The notes under the pieces are model-generated. The model was not told the origin of the DNA and made no database searches. It worked only from the letters and a program-made list of their open reading frames with translations. Positions 1 through 6,230 of a stretch of DNA of 6,394 nucleotides are shown here, one piece after another. The translations under genes were made by a program, and so were the position numbers. This DNA comes from Pseudomonadota bacterium (GTDB taxonomy: Bacteria; Pseudomonadota; Alphaproteobacteria; Thalassobaculales; Thalassobaculaceae). Location of the stretch: positions 1 through 6,394 of the forward strand of contig JAQBUJ010000201.1 of assembly GCA_027623845.1 (NCBI GenBank), given 5' to 3'. How positions within the stretch are numbered: the stretch's first letter is position 1; each line of letters opens with the position of its first letter.

Positions 1-505
1 CGATCTTCGGCTCACCCTTGCGGGTCACATGATCGGTCATCACCCAAACCTGCTTGGCCCCCGCCGCCAGGTCCATGGCGCCGCCGACACCCGGCGGAAA
101 GGTCGGGTTATCGGTCGTCCAATTCGCCAGATCACCAGAGCCCGAGACCTGAAAGGCCCCGAGCATGGCAATATCGATATGGCCGCCACGAATCATCGCG
201 AAGGCGTCGGAGTGCACGAAATAAGAACCACCCGGCAACATGGTGATCGGCTGTTTGCCGGCGTTCACCAGATCCGGGTCCTCTTGGCCTTCCGGCGGTC
301 GCGGACCAAAGCCGAGAACGCCGTTCTCGCTATGCAACACGATCTCTCGATCATCCGGCAGATGATCGGCGCATTGGGTGGGGATCCCGATCCCGAGATT
401 GACGTAGCTGCCATCGGGGATTTCCCGCGCCGCGCGCCAGGCTAGTTGCTTGCGCGAGAGCTTATTTGGAGCCGTTTGGCCCGCGTCCACCGTCTCAACC
501 GCCAT
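1..505 (-). CDS. CoA-transferase family I, subunit B (3-oxoacid / 3-oxoadipate CoA-transferase type), C-terminus cut by window edge
   Basis: This is the catalytic subunit of a two-subunit family I CoA-transferase, which moves CoA between carboxylic acids through a glutamyl-CoA thioester intermediate in the cytosol. Reading the minus strand from an ATG at 505-503 gives 168 residues, open to the window edge. Residues 57-62 are LHSENG, an exact match to the family signature, with Glu60 as the predicted catalytic nucleophile. Other family blocks are NLGIGIPTQ (36-44), NAGKQPITMLPGG (81-93), GAFQVS (116-121), DLANW (125-129) and GGAMDLAAGAKQVWVM (141-156), closely like PcaJ/ScoB. Subunit B is usually about 210-220 residues, so roughly 45-50 are missing beyond position 1. 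A GGGGA sequence lies 9 bases upstream of the ATG. The partner subunit A lies upstream on the same strand but 1.5 kb away, across an opposite-strand gene. The family is certain; the acid substrate cannot be read from the sequence. Confidence 0.93.
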   Translation of the reverse strand, partial: MAVETVDAGQTAPNKLSRKQLAWRAAREIPDGSYVNLGIGIPTQCADHLPDDREIVLHSENGVLGFGPRPPEGQEDPDLVNAGKQPITMLPGGSYFVHSDAFAMIRGGHIDIAMLGAFQVSGSGDLANWTTDNPTFPPGVGGAMDLAAGAKQVWVMTDHVTRKGEPKI

Positions 506-751
506 CTCACGCCGTCCCCGAAATATCCGAATTACGCGGCACTCTAAGGCTTGTCGGACGTTCGGAAAAGTCCCTGATCGAAGCGAGATCGCAGACCAAT
601 TGTTAAAACCGCTAAACTCCGCCTTTTCTTTGCCGAGCGCCGCGGTTATTGTCCCGCCGCTGTACCCCGCCGTTGTCCGCCGTCATTATCCGCTGGCGCC
701 AACGCCCGGCACTGGCGGCAAGTTACTTCATCGAGAACCCCGGAGTTCCGA
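506..751. other. Divergent intergenic region between CoA-transferase B and the aminotransferase
   Basis: These 246 bases must carry the start signals for the aminotransferase on the right and probably for subunit B on the left, because subunit B cannot be simply co-transcribed with subunit A unless a transcript reads antisense through the aminotransferase. I see an AT-richer core around 595-630, but no pair of -35 and -10 boxes good enough to name on either strand. The ribosome binding site of the aminotransferase is GGAG at 742-745, 6 bases before its ATG. Open frames covering 450-818 here show no recognisable protein. Confidence 0.5.
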
Positions 752-1960
752 ATGTCCATCAAGCGCGGCCGCAAGTTTCTCAACACCCCCGGCCCAACCA
801 ATGTCCCGGATCGCGTGATGAACGCCATGCACCGGTCGACTCTCGATCTTTCCGATCCGGATTTTCTGGATGTGTCCAAGTCTTGTTTCCTGGACATGCG
901 CAAGGTGATCCGCACCAAAGGTGAGATTTTCCTCTACGCCTCGAATGGTCATGGAGCTTGGGAAGCGGCGCTGGCCAATGTGTTCTCACCCGGCGATACG
1001 GTGCTGGTGCCGGAAAGCGGCAACTTCTCGAACTCTTGGAAAACCATGGCCGAGGCCTTGCATCTCAAGGTCGAGGGGATCCCCGGTGACTGGCGTCGCG
1101 CAATCCGACCGGAAGCGGTCGAGGCGCGGCTGAAGCAGGACAAGACGGGGGAGATCAAGGGTATCCTCCTAATTCATACCGACACCGCGACCGGCATCAC
1201 CAGCGACCTTCCGGCGATCCGCGCGGCGATCGATGCGGCCGGGCATCCGGCGTTGCTGCTGGTGGACACCGTGGCGGCGCTCGGGACGATCGACTACCGG
1301 ATGGACGAATGGGGCATCGACGTCACCGTCGGCGCTTCGCAGAAGGGCATGATGATGCCTCCCGGCCTTGGCATCGTCGCCGCCAGTGATAAGGCGCTGG
1401 AGGCTCATAAGAACGCCGCCATGCCGCGCCATTATTGGGATTGGAAAATCCGGATGGAGGCAGCCCACTATCGCAAGTTCTGCGGCACCGCGCCGCAGTT
1501 GATGGTGTTCGGCATGCGCGAAGCCCTGAACATGCTTTTCGAGGAAGGCCTGGAGACCGTCTTCGAACGGCACCGGGTGCTGGCCGGCGCCACTCAAGCT
1601 GCGGTCGAGGTTTGGGGCCAGGCCGGCGCGCTGTCACTCAATGCCGTCGAGCCGAAAGAACGCTCGATGGGGGTCACGACGATCCGCACCGCCGAGGGCA
1701 TCGACGCCAACGAGCTACGGATCGTCTGCCGCGACGAGATGATGACCGGGCTTGGCGGAGGGCTGGGCCTATTTGACGGCAAGGCGTTTCGCATCGCTCA
1801 TATGGGCGATATCAACGCGCCCATGCTCTACGGTGCGCTGGGCGCGGTCGAGGCGACGCTGGGGTATCTGAACATCCCGCATGCCAGCGGCGGCGTGACC
1901 GCAGCGGTGGAGCACGTGACCAAGGCCAAGAAGACCGGCGCCGGTCCGTTCACCTATTGA
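752..1960 (+). CDS. Class V PLP-dependent aminotransferase, glyoxylate aminotransferase type (serine/alanine/aspartate:glyoxylate)
   Basis: This is a 402-residue fold-type I aminotransferase of class V, a family that transfers amino groups from serine, alanine or aspartate to glyoxylate or pyruvate. Visible marks are the N-terminal TPGPTNVP (12-19), the phosphate-cup segment SNGHGAWEAAL (64-74), VDTVAALG (171-178) with Asp172 placed to contact the PLP ring nitrogen, GASQKGMMMPPGL (194-206) with Lys198 as the Schiff-base lysine, and FRIAHMGD (346-353) with Arg347 as the likely substrate carboxylate ligand. The length is normal for the family (about 390-410). The ATG at 752 has GGAG 6 bases upstream. 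The SNGHG segment differs from the SxGTG form that I recall from serine- and aspartate-glyoxylate enzymes, so exact substrates are open. It could be serine-glyoxylate, alanine-glyoxylate or BhcA-like aspartate-glyoxylate aminotransferase; no other hydroxyaspartate-cycle genes are visible here. It sits between the two CoA-transferase subunit genes on the other strand. Confidence 0.9.
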   Translation: MSIKRGRKFLNTPGPTNVPDRVMNAMHRSTLDLSDPDFLDVSKSCFLDMRKVIRTKGEIFLYASNGHGAWEAALANVFSPGDTVLVPESGNFSNSWKTMAEALHLKVEGIPGDWRRAIRPEAVEARLKQDKTGEIKGILLIHTDTATGITSDLPAIRAAIDAAGHPALLLVDTVAALGTIDYRMDEWGIDVTVGASQKGMMMPPGLGIVAASDKALEAHKNAAMPRHYWDWKIRMEAAHYRKFCGTAPQLMVFGMREALNMLFEEGLETVFERHRVLAGATQAAVEVWGQAGALSLNAVEPKERSMGVTTIRTAEGIDANELRIVCRDEMMTGLGGGLGLFDGKAFRIAHMGDINAPMLYGALGAVEATLGYLNIPHASGGVTAAVEHVTKAKKTGAGPFTY

Positions 1961-1983
1961 GCTGCTATTGAGAGGTTACCTCT
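1954..1983. repeat. Short direct repeat and 13-base palindrome at the convergent gene junction
   Basis: The aminotransferase and subunit A genes converge with only 21 bases between their stop codons. The octamer CTATTGAG occurs at 1954-1961, across the aminotransferase stop, and again at 1965-1972. It is followed by AGAGGT-T-ACCTCT (1971-1983), which overlaps the subunit A stop codon. The one-base centre is too small for a good RNA hairpin and no T-run follows, so I do not call a terminator. These repeats may be a scar of gene insertion or chance. Confidence 0.35.
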
Positions 1984-2671
1984 AAACGCTTTCGCCCTTG
2001 CCGGGAGCGCTCATCTCGACCACCCGATCCACATAGATCGACGGCGTGACGATCGCCTCGGGGTCCATCGCGCCCAATGCGACGATTTCCGGCACTTGGA
2101 CGACACAGAGATCCGCCGCCGCCGCCATCACCGGGCCGAAATTGCGGGCTGATTTGTTATAGATGAGATTGCCCCAACGGTCGGCCTGTTTGGCCAGCAC
2201 GAAGGCGACATCGCCGCGAAGCGGGTATTCCAGCACCTGCAGGCGACCGCCGATCTCGCGTAGCTCCTTGCCTTCGGCCAGTTGGGTGCCGACACCGGTA
2301 GGCGTGTAAAAGGCCCCGACGCCGGCGCCGGCGGCACGCATCCGCTCCGAGAGCGTGCCCTGCGGCACCAACTCCAACTCGACCTCGCCTGCCGCCCACA
2401 TTTCCTCGAAAACGATGGAGCCACCACTGCGGGGGTAGGAGCAGATCACCTTGCGCACCTTGCCGGCGGCCAGCAGCCCACCGATCCCCTCACGACCAAC
2501 ACCGGCGTTGTTCGAAACGATGGTTAGGTCCGTGGCGCCCTGGTTATTAAGCGCGTTCAGCAGTTCGGTTGGCATTCCAGCGCCGCCGAACCCGGAAACC
2601 AGCACGGTCGCGCCGTCCTTGACCCCCTCGACCGCCGCCTCGAAGCTGTCCATGATCTTGTTGATCGCCAT
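1982..2671 (-). CDS. CoA-transferase family I, subunit A (3-oxoacid / 3-oxoadipate CoA-transferase type)
   Basis: This is the CoA-binding partner subunit of the enzyme whose subunit B lies at the left edge. The ATG at 2671-2669 gives 229 residues (MAINKIMDSF...), the usual size for PcaI/ScoA proteins. A TTG 11 codons upstream is also in frame, but GGGAG sits 10 bases before the ATG and nothing comparable precedes the TTG, so the ATG is preferred. Family marks are DGATVLVSGFGGAGMP (residues 19-34), which fits the first CoA-transferase signature apart from Ser in place of the first Gly of GGF, then SNNAGVG (53-59) and VPQGTLSERMRAAGAG followed by TPTGVGT in the middle of the chain. The gene is divergent from the lyase gene at 2944 and convergent with the aminotransferase. 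Two inverted repeats lie in its 5' leader. A role in activating a hydroxy acid or recovering CoA from formyl-CoA is inferred from the neighbours; classical 3-oxoadipate or acetoacetate activation is the alternative. Confidence 0.93.
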   Translation of the reverse strand: MAINKIMDSFEAAVEGVKDGATVLVSGFGGAGMPTELLNALNNQGATDLTIVSNNAGVGREGIGGLLAAGKVRKVICSYPRSGGSIVFEEMWAAGEVELELVPQGTLSERMRAAGAGVGAFYTPTGVGTQLAEGKELREIGGRLQVLEYPLRGDVAFVLAKQADRWGNLIYNKSARNFGPVMAAAADLCVVQVPEIVALGAMDPEAIVTPSIYVDRVVEMSAPGKGESV

Positions 2672-2690
2672 CGTCGCCGCACTCCCAGGC

Positions 2691-2710
2691 CCGCCATTAC
2701 ACAATGGCGG
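2691..2710 (-). promoter_or_regulatory. Perfect 8-bp inverted repeat just upstream of the subunit A ribosome binding site
   Basis: CCGCCATT at 2691-2698 and AATGGCGG at 2703-2710 are exact reverse complements around a 4-base centre. In a minus-strand transcript this would form a tight stem-loop ending 4 bases before the GGGAG ribosome binding site region of subunit A. It could instead be an operator in the DNA. The sequence shows the symmetry; the function is inferred. Confidence 0.5.
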
Positions 2711-2715
2711 TTCTA

Positions 2716-2737
2716 GGACGCCGCGCCCCGGGCGTCC
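2716..2737. promoter_or_regulatory. Second inverted repeat in the subunit A leader / divergent promoter region
   Basis: GGACGCC at 2716-2722 pairs exactly with GGCGTCC at 2731-2737 around an 8-base GC-rich centre. It lies 5 bases beyond the first inverted repeat, so the subunit A leader contains two stem-loops in tandem. A palindromic decamer, GGGAGCTCCC, also lies at 2814-2823. No clear -35/-10 pair could be assigned. TTGCCC at 2874-2879 with CCTAGC 18 bases downstream is the best but weak candidate for the rightward promoter. Confidence 0.4.
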
Positions 2738-2943
2738 AGGGGCAGTGGTCCAATCAGCAAGTTTCGGGATGCCGAAGATCGATAGATCGTGGATTTGCTC
2801 AAACGTGGCGATCGGGAGCTCCCCAGGAAGGCCCCATCATCACCTGAATGGTTCGCCATCAACCCACCAGTGCGCTTGCCCCGATATCGTCCCGCGCCTA
2901 GCGTGACAATCAAGAAATTCATCAACGCAGGGAGAGCCTCAAC

Positions 2944-4599
2944 ATGGCTAAGGTCACCGGCGCGCTATTGATGGCGCGGAGTTTGAAGCAACAGGGCGTC
3001 GAATATATGTTCGGCGTAGTCGGTTTCCCTGTGCAGCCCATCGCGGCCGCGGCGATCGAGGTCGGCATCACCTATATCGGCATGCGTAACGAACAATCCG
3101 CGTCCTACGCCGCCCAGGCGGTTGGCTATATGACCGGCCGGCCCGGCGCCTGTCTGGTGGTTTCCGGTCCCGGTGTCGTGCATGGCCTCGCCGGTCTCGC
3201 CAACGCCAAAGAGAACTGTTGGCCGATGATCCTGATCGGCGGCGCGTCGCCGACCTATCAGAACGGCATGGGGGCGTTCCAGGAAGAGCGCCAGGTGCAG
3301 ATCGCCTCGCCGTTTTGTAAATACGCCCACGCGGTCGAGCATGTGTACCGCATTCCGTTTTACGTCGAGCAGGCGGTGCGCCACTCGATCTATGGCCGCC
3401 CCGGCGCGGTTTATCTCGACATGCCCGACGACATCATCCAGGGCGAAATCGAAGAATCCGAAGCCGTCGTGGTCGCAAACATCCCCGAGCCACCGCGCAG
3501 TCAGGCGCCACAGGAGAACATCGAAGCCGCTCTCGATGCTCTTGAAGGCGCGGAAAACCCGCTGGTCATCGTCGGCAAGGGCATGGCCTGGAGCCGGGCC
3601 GAGGACGAGGTCCGGGCCTTTGTCGAACGCACCCAGCTGCCGTTCCTCGCCTCGCCAATGGGCAAGGGCGTGATCGACGACAATCATCCGCTCTCGGTTG
3701 GCGCGGCGCGCAGCCATGCCCTCAAGGAAGCCGATGTGATCTTCCTGATGGGCGCCCGGCTCAACTGGATCATGCATTTCGGCTCGAAGCCGCGCTTCAA
3801 GGAAGGCGTGAAGATCATCCAGCTGGACATCTCGCATGAGGCGATCGGCAACAATCAGCCAACCGCAGTGCCGCTGGTCGGTGACGGCAAGGCGATCACC
3901 GGGCAGCTTAATCAGGCTCTGGAAAATCGCCAGTGGTTCTATCCGGGCGACACCGCCTGGCGTTCGGCCTTGAAGGAAAAGGCCGATGCCAACGCCGCCC
4001 AGATCCAACCGATGATCGACGACAATTCCAGCCCGACCAACTACTACCGGGCCTTGAAGGACATTCGGGAGGCGATGACCGAGGACACGATCATCATCGG
4101 TGAAGGCGCGAACACCATGGATATCGGCCGCACCCAGTTGCCGAACGCCTCGCCGCGCCTGCGTCTCGACGCCGGCAGTTATGGCACCATGGGCATCGGC
4201 ATGGGCTTCGCCATCGCCGCCGCCGTCGTCCATCGCGACAAGCCGGTGGTTTCTGTTTCCGGCGACTCGGCGCTTGGTTTCTCCGGTATGGAGATCGAGA
4301 CCGCCTGCCGCCACAAACTGCCGATTAAGATCGTGGTGTTGAACAATGGCGGTATCGGTCGCGGTATCGATGAGTTTCCCAAGGACGAACAGCTTCCGGC
4401 TCATGTCCTCACCATCGCCGCACGCTATGACCTGATGATGGAGGCCTTTGGCGGCAAGGGCTTTTACGTCGAAGACCCGGCCGACCTGAAACAGGCTCTG
4501 GCGGACGCCAAAGCCTTCGACGGCCCGGCCCTGGTGAATGTCCGACTGCACGCCGCCGCCGGCCGCAAACCGCAGCAATTCGGCTGGCTGACGACCTAA
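2944..4599 (+). CDS. Thiamine-diphosphate 2-hydroxyacyl-CoA lyase (HACL), oxalyl-CoA decarboxylase family
   Basis: This 551-residue ThDP enzyme is predicted to cleave 2-hydroxyacyl-CoA to formyl-CoA plus an aldehyde one carbon shorter, or to run the reverse acyloin condensation. Pyrimidine-binding domain about 4-170 includes RNEQ (48-51) with the cofactor-activating Glu50. The middle domain spans about 195-325 and includes GARLNWIMHFG (270-280). The PP-binding domain, about 365-540, has GEGANTMDIGRT (386-397), GTMGIGMG (414-421) and the metal motif GDS...NN (440-442, 467-468). GAFQE (110-114) and the C-terminal RKPQQFGWLT (541-550) match animal HACL1; oxalyl-CoA decarboxylase instead has YEEMDQ at the first place. 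The match to human HACL1 is close along the whole length. There is no peroxisomal or export signal, so it is cytosolic. AGGGAG lies 9 bases before the ATG. After NNGGI it has Gly472 where HACL1 and oxalyl-CoA decarboxylase have Tyr. Oxalyl-CoA decarboxylase is the less likely alternative. Confidence 0.85.
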   Translation: MAKVTGALLMARSLKQQGVEYMFGVVGFPVQPIAAAAIEVGITYIGMRNEQSASYAAQAVGYMTGRPGACLVVSGPGVVHGLAGLANAKENCWPMILIGGASPTYQNGMGAFQEERQVQIASPFCKYAHAVEHVYRIPFYVEQAVRHSIYGRPGAVYLDMPDDIIQGEIEESEAVVVANIPEPPRSQAPQENIEAALDALEGAENPLVIVGKGMAWSRAEDEVRAFVERTQLPFLASPMGKGVIDDNHPLSVGAARSHALKEADVIFLMGARLNWIMHFGSKPRFKEGVKIIQLDISHEAIGNNQPTAVPLVGDGKAITGQLNQALENRQWFYPGDTAWRSALKEKADANAAQIQPMIDDNSSPTNYYRALKDIREAMTEDTIIIGEGANTMDIGRTQLPNASPRLRLDAGSYGTMGIGMGFAIAAAVVHRDKPVVSVSGDSALGFSGMEIETACRHKLPIKIVVLNNGGIGRGIDEFPKDEQLPAHVLTIAARYDLMMEAFGGKGFYVEDPADLKQALADAKAFDGPALVNVRLHAAAGRKPQQFGWLTT

Positions 4600-4607
4600 G
4601 GCAAAGC

Positions 4608-4646
4608 ATCCCCGCACCGGGTCACGACAGGGCTCGGTGCGGGGAT
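4608..4646 (+). terminator. GC-rich hairpin after the lyase gene, probable terminator
   Basis: ATCCCCGCACCG at 4608-4619 and CGGTGCGGGGAT at 4635-4646 form a perfect 12-bp stem with a 15-base loop, starting 8 bases after the lyase stop codon. The position strongly suggests transcript ending or 3'-end protection. There is no T-run after the stem, so it is not a textbook intrinsic terminator; it may work with Rho or as a stabilising 3' stem. Confidence 0.7.
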
Positions 4647-4700
4647 AAGACCGCGCCGTTTGGGGCAAAATTAGCGGACCGCCACGGCGTGTTGTGGTAA

Positions 4701-4731
4701 CCCTTCCATCGCAGGAGACTTATAGGAAGGG
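4701..4731 (+). promoter_or_regulatory. Inverted repeat containing the ribosome binding site of the methyltransferase-like gene
   Basis: CCCTTCC at 4701-4707 is the exact reverse complement of GGAAGGG at 4725-4731. The second arm is the only good Shine-Dalgarno sequence for the ATG at 4740, 8 bases away. If transcribed, the first arm could pair with it across a 17-base loop and hide the ribosome binding site. The same loop carries CAGGAG at 4712-4717, a second purine-rich stretch but too far from the start to serve well. Function is inferred from geometry. Confidence 0.4.
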
Positions 4732-4739
4732 CTCATCTG

Positions 4740-5954
4740 ATGGCCGACTCTTCGTTGGAAATCGAAGCTAAGATTTCCAGTTTGCGCGCTTTGTTTAGGA
4801 ACCGTCCGGCTACCATCGACAATGTCGTTCGGGATTCATTTTACTCCCTTGCGGCTTTCTTTTCCGATCTCCTGGAAGACACTGGACCTGATCGCACCAA
4901 AACCCTTGCGGCAATGGTTTTGGATTGGATGATGAGCCCGCAATGGCGGTCCGCCATCATGACGTCACGGGCGGAAACTTTTGGCCACTTGCTTCGCATC
5001 GCCCAAGCAGAGCCCCGATCTGTTCTAGACCAACCCGCCATAGACATTTGCGCCGGGCGTTTCAGCGCCGCGTTGTTAGATCTCGCCGAAAAGACGGACC
5101 ATCTGGACGAAAATACGCGCAAGTTTGAAGAGATCATTCCAACTGGCCCGGAAACTGGGCTTGCCGCATGGCAGATCCTAAATCCATTCTATTACATTTG
5201 GTCGGTGTTGGAGCCAAATGAACGAAAAGCAACGGAACGATGGCGTGACCCGTTCTTCGACAACCATCCTTCGCCCCAACAAACCGAGACGGATGAACAG
5301 GAGCCAGGTCAGGAAGCCGATTTTCAACCAATCGATACCCTCATGTCGTGGCTTGGCGACCTCTTGCGCAGCCATGGCTCGTCCAGCTTTAGAGTCTTAG
5401 AATGCGGGATGGGACATGGGCATTTGGTGCGTCCGTTGATCCGGCATTTGAAGGTCGCGCCAAAAGACTTTTTCGGGTTTGATCTACATGGGACACGGGT
5501 ATCCGTCAGTCGCGATGTGCTTGCGTCATTGGTTGCTGAATCCGACGACAATGAGCGAGTCGCGTTGGCGGATCAGATCTTCGTTCTGGACATAATGTCC
5601 GATAATGCCGCGTCAGTCATCGCTGGGCACAAACCGGTGGACGTCATTTTTTCATCAAGCTTCACAAATGTCTTCGAAGACACTCAATTGCATCATGTAC
5701 TCTCGATCCTCGCCGGAATTTCTCCTAGGTTCATCGCCGACCTCTCGGTCACCACAAGCTGGGGATACTGTGTTGGACGACCGGACATGTCAGCGCACTA
5801 CCAACAGCACGGCTACCGGTCGGTAGGGTCTCGATTCGAGCAAAAACCTTTACCGTTTTCCAACGGGTCAGCCCTTTGGTTGCCGCAAAGATACTGGGCC
5901 AATCGAAATTTGCAGGTCTTCGAGAACACACGAGGGACGTTCTGCAACGTCTGA
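4740..5954 (+). CDS. Orphan protein with C-terminal class I SAM-dependent methyltransferase-like domain
   Basis: I do not recognise this 404-residue protein as a named family. Residues 1-175 are mostly helical in character, with no signal peptide or clear membrane segment. Residues 176-195 form an acidic, Gln/Glu-rich linker. From about 205 a Rossmann-type methyltransferase fold is visible: FRVLECGMGHGHLV (217-230) is motif I for SAM binding, FFGFDLHG (244-251) ends the second strand with Asp248 placed for the ribose hydroxyls, FVLDIMSDNA (281-290) carries Asp284, and VDVIFSSSFTNVF (300-312) fits the motif IV strand. The substrate is unknown; no NPPY-type DNA-methylase motif is present. Hand counts of sampled 60-base lines gave 37-58% GC here against 65-68% in the lyase gene, which suggests a separate origin. 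It follows a hairpin terminator and has its own leader, so it is probably not in the lyase operon. The start is supported by GGAAGGG 8 bases upstream. Confidence 0.75.
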   Translation: MADSSLEIEAKISSLRALFRNRPATIDNVVRDSFYSLAAFFSDLLEDTGPDRTKTLAAMVLDWMMSPQWRSAIMTSRAETFGHLLRIAQAEPRSVLDQPAIDICAGRFSAALLDLAEKTDHLDENTRKFEEIIPTGPETGLAAWQILNPFYYIWSVLEPNERKATERWRDPFFDNHPSPQQTETDEQEPGQEADFQPIDTLMSWLGDLLRSHGSSSFRVLECGMGHGHLVRPLIRHLKVAPKDFFGFDLHGTRVSVSRDVLASLVAESDDNERVALADQIFVLDIMSDNAASVIAGHKPVDVIFSSSFTNVFEDTQLHHVLSILAGISPRFIADLSVTTSWGYCVGRPDMSAHYQQHGYRSVGSRFEQKPLPFSNGSALWLPQRYWANRNLQVFENTRGTFCNV

Positions 5955-6230
5955 TCGGCCAATGAGCCGCGATGGGCGGGGTGGTTCCCCTGCATGGCTC
6001 GCCGGTCCAGCGGGCGGATTCAACCGGGAGACACCGCAAAACCACCCAGGATCGACCGCTGGCGGCCAACCGGCAGGATTTGCCATATCCACAGGTCTAT
6101 GACATGAACCGGCGCGGCCTAGGGCAAAGGCCGGCCCGAAAGAGCGTTGGCTCGCTATTCCTTGCCAAGTTGCGCAAATGTGAGCCCGTTCAATGGTAAA
6201 TTCATTCCCCGTTAACATTCCTGTCGCATC
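5955..6230. other. Non-coding or decayed stretch after the methyltransferase-like gene
   Basis: I see no supportable gene here. Open frames exist on both strands, such as 5972-6199 plus, but they lack ribosome binding sites, known motifs and credible composition. Two inverted repeats interleave: GGGTGGTT (5979-5986) with AACCACCC (6040-6047), and CCAGCGG (6007-6013) with CCGCTGG (6056-6062). The pentamer ACCGG recurs several times. The interleaving would permit a pseudoknot-like RNA fold, but could be chance in GC-rich sequence. No terminator with a T-run follows the gene. Confidence 0.4.

Noticed and set aside
29..445. Plus-strand open frame over the left edge
   Set aside because: The minus strand encodes CoA-transferase subunit B with an exact LHSENG motif through this entire stretch; the plus-strand frame has no recognisable features.
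1169..1597. Minus-strand frame inside the aminotransferase gene
   Set aside because: It is antisense to conserved aminotransferase motifs, including the PLP lysine region, and has low-complexity GC-rich composition without a ribosome binding site.
1971..1983. AGAGGT-T-ACCTCT as a bidirectional terminator between convergent genes
   Set aside because: A one-base loop cannot close a stable RNA hairpin of this form and no T-run follows on either strand.
2672..2704. TTG start extending subunit A by 11 residues
   Set aside because: The extension lies largely within the inverted repeat, has no ribosome binding site, and is not typical of the family; the ATG at 2671 has GGGAG 10 bases upstream.
2451..2906. 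Plus-strand frame overlapping subunit A and the divergent spacer
   Set aside because: It is Pro/Ser/Arg-rich, overlaps the conserved N-terminus of subunit A in antisense, and has no known motif.
2965..4668. A 567-codon open frame on the minus strand, antisense to the lyase gene
   Set aside because: Its translation is rich in Arg, His, Asp and Gly with no family motifs, and the opposite strand encodes a full-length, motif-complete ThDP enzyme. Long antisense frames are common opposite GC-rich genes.
5972..6199. 75-codon plus-strand frame after the methyltransferase-like gene
   Set aside because: No ribosome binding site precedes the ATG, composition is Arg/Gln-rich, and no motif is visible. 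Decayed coding sequence is possible but cannot be supported.
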